Source: Limnoperna fortunei (Eukaryota > Mollusca > Bivalvia > Mytilida > Modiolidae). Taken from it: a DNA stretch of 64,000 nucleotides. The stretch's first letter is position 1, and every line of letters starts with the position of its first letter. This document shows, in pieces, positions 63,001 through 64,000 of this stretch. The DNA is taken from the NCBI GenBank assembly GCA_944474755.1, contig OX104113.1, positions 56,192,074 to 56,256,073 on the forward strand, given 5' to 3'. Under the pieces are notes generated by a model that ran no database searches, was not told where the DNA came from, and saw only the letters and a list, made by a program, of their open reading frames with translations. The position numbers and the translations under genes are program-made.

Positions 63001-64000
63001 GTTCTTTATTGAGTTTTGTACAGTTTATTGACTGGTTCTTTATTGAGTTTTGTACAGTTTATTGACTGGTTCATTGTTCAGTTTTGAACAGTTTATTGAC
63101 TGCTTTCTTATTGAGTTTTGTACAGTTAATTGACTGGTTCTTTAGTGAGTTTTGTACAGTTTATTGACTGTTTCATTATTTAGTTTTGTACAGTTTATTA
63201 ACTGTTTCTTTATTGAGTTTTGTACAGTTTATTGACTGGTTCTTTATTCAGTTTTGTACAGTTTATTGACTGGTTCTTTAACGAGTTTTGTACAGTTTAT
63301 TGACTGGTTCTTTATTCAGTTTTGTAATGTTTATTGACTGGTTCTTTATTGAGTTTTGTACAGTTTATTAACTGGTTCTTTAGTTAGTTTTGTAGAGATT
63401 ATTGACTGTTTCTTTATTTAGTTTGTGTACAATTTATTGACTGTTTCTTTATTGAGTTTTGTACAGTTTATTGACTGGTTCTTTGTTCAGTTTTGTACAG
63501 TTTATTGAATGTTTCTTTATTTCGTTTTGTACAGTTTATTGACTAATTTTCTATTGAGATTTGTACAGTTTATTGACTGGTTCTTTATTGAGTTTTGTAC
63601 AGTTTATTGACTGGTTCTTTATTGAGTTTTGTACAGTTTATTGACTGGTTCTTTATTGCGTTTTGTACAGTTTATTGACTGTTTCTTTATTGAGTTTGTG
63701 TACAATTTATTGACTGGTTCTTTATTGAGTTTTGTACAGTTTATTGACTGTTTCCTTAGTTAGTTTTGTACAGGTAATTGACTGTTTCTTGATAGAGTTT
63801 TGTACAGATTATTGACTGTTTCTTTATTTAGTTTTGTTTTGCACAGTTTATTGACTGTTTCTTTATTTAGTTTTGTACAGTTTATTGACTGTTTCTTTAT
63901 TTAGTTTTGTACAGTTTATTGACTGTTTCTTTATTTAGTTTTGTTTTGTACTGGTTATTGACTGGTTCTTTATTGTGTTTTGTACAGTTTATTGACTGGT
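60050..64000 (+). repeat. Degenerate right-hand part of the array
   Basis: Units here carry visibly more private changes than the centre: TTTTTTGTTCAG, GTTCTTTGACTTC, TGTTCGGTTTTG, TTTCTAATTG, CAGATTTGAAC, a run of eight T near 61,054, ACTG followed by ten T near 61,663, TTTATTTTTTTTGTACAG near 62,110 and TTTTTTTCGTTTTG near 62,380. Several CpGs and long T runs occur that are rare elsewhere. Monomer register and orientation are kept. This is what is expected of an older or less often homogenised zone, such as one nearer an array edge, but no non-satellite flank is reached. Confidence 0.8.
62141..64000 (+). repeat. 1,135-bp-offset HOR in the degenerate zone
   Basis: CTTTAACGAG occurs at 62,141 and 63,276 and GAGATTTGTACAG at 62,421 and 63,556, both offset by 1,135 bp; TTTTGTAATGTTTATTG and TTTCGTTTTGTAC are also shared. 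After about 62,530 the offset falls to 1,103 bp (CTTGAT at 62,685 and 63,788). This is explained by one 34-bp unit, containing GTATTGTTTACTGAC, missing from the right copy, and two bases missing from the left copy at AGATTTACAGG. The right copy is cut by the window end. Confidence 0.8.

Larger units (their letters stand above)
1..64000 (+). repeat. 34-bp AT-rich satellite DNA array filling the window
   Basis: Every stretch of the window can be read as copies of one 34-bp unit, head to tail, always with the T-rich strand as +. The consensus is a 15-bp half, TTTATTGACTGGTTC, followed by a 19-bp half, TTTATTGAGTTTTGTACAG. Copies typically differ from it by zero to five bases. Both ends of the window lie inside the array, so its true length is unknown but exceeds 64 kb. 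I found no inverted unit, no unrelated insertion, and no stretch above 300 bases that is anything else. In the perfect consensus TGA occurs twice per unit on + and TAA twice per unit on the minus strand. Because 34 is not a multiple of 3, every frame meets a stop within three units, which explains the lack of real reading frames. The satellite family and host are not recognised. Confidence 0.98.

Noticed and set aside
1..64000. CRISPR array (direct repeats of about 34 bp)
   Set aside because: Units are directly contiguous with no unique spacers, the number of copies is near 1,900, and there are no cas genes.
1..64000. Centromeric CENP-B box, telomere repeat, or known microsatellite
   Set aside because: The CENP-B box requires two CpGs that the consensus lacks, no TTAGGG-like or TTTAGGG-like tract is present, and the period is 34 bp rather than a short simple repeat. 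A centromeric role is possible but not shown by sequence.
1..64000. tRNA, rRNA or other structured RNA genes
   Set aside because: No cloverleaf, A/B-box pair or conserved rRNA segment was seen, and the strand-biased T-rich units have little self-complementarity beyond the six-base TGTACA palindrome.
1..64000. A new defence, toxin or enzyme system hidden in the repeats
   Set aside because: I searched both strands for long frames and found none. The consensus has stop codons in every frame on both strands within about 90 bases, so no protein system can be encoded here.

Overview
The whole 64 kb window is one uninterrupted tandem (satellite) DNA array. I see no protein-coding gene, RNA gene, transposon, CRISPR array or unique sequence anywhere in it. 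The basic unit is 34 bp, giving about 1,870 monomers, all in the same orientation. The unit is AT-rich (10 G+C in 34 bases) and strongly strand-asymmetric: the + strand consensus has 18 T, 6 A, 7 G and 3 C. It splits into two related half-units, a 15-bp half (TTTATTGACTGGTTC) and a 19-bp half (TTTATTGAGTTTTGTACAG). Both begin with TTTATTGA, which suggests descent from an older repeat of about 17 bp.

A long, gene-free, head-to-tail satellite with a nested higher-order structure points to constitutive heterochromatin of a eukaryote: a pericentromere, centromere, subtelomere or B/sex-chromosome block, probably assembled from long reads. The sequence does not let me name the species or the chromosomal position. 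No telomere repeat, CENP-B box or known gene is present to anchor it.

The monomers fall into recognisable classes. Type A ends its second half in ATTGAG, type B in ATTTAG and type C in GTTCAG. Length variants of 32, 33, 35, 38 and 39 bp also occur. The order of classes is not random, and the same long series recurs, forming higher-order repeats (HORs). From left to right: 1-4,549 is a 2,353-bp HOR in two copies. About 3,990-7,711 contains a pair offset by 2,301 bp. About 7,850-13,970 is a ~2.6-kb HOR in a little over two copies. About 13,430-15,840 holds pairs offset by 955 and 1,367 bp. About 18,655-28,490 is a 4,918-bp HOR in two copies. About 30,830-51,880 is a nest of pairs offset by 444, 952, 1,578, 2,504, 2,845, about 9,774 and about 11,171 bp. 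About 52,690-59,650 carries offsets of 1,891, 2,098 and 998 bp. About 60,050-64,000 is visibly more degenerate, with a 1,135-bp offset pair.

The pattern fits repeated in-register unequal exchange or replication slippage at every scale, from a single monomer (34 bp) to about 11 kb. No genes act together here. The functional suggestions (dense AATAAA on the minus strand, splice-site-like strings on the plus strand, a TGTACA palindrome in nearly every unit) are inferences from the consensus. HOR edges are given to about one monomer, because neighbouring units are too alike to place breakpoints more exactly. All counts and offsets were read by eye from shared rare variants.
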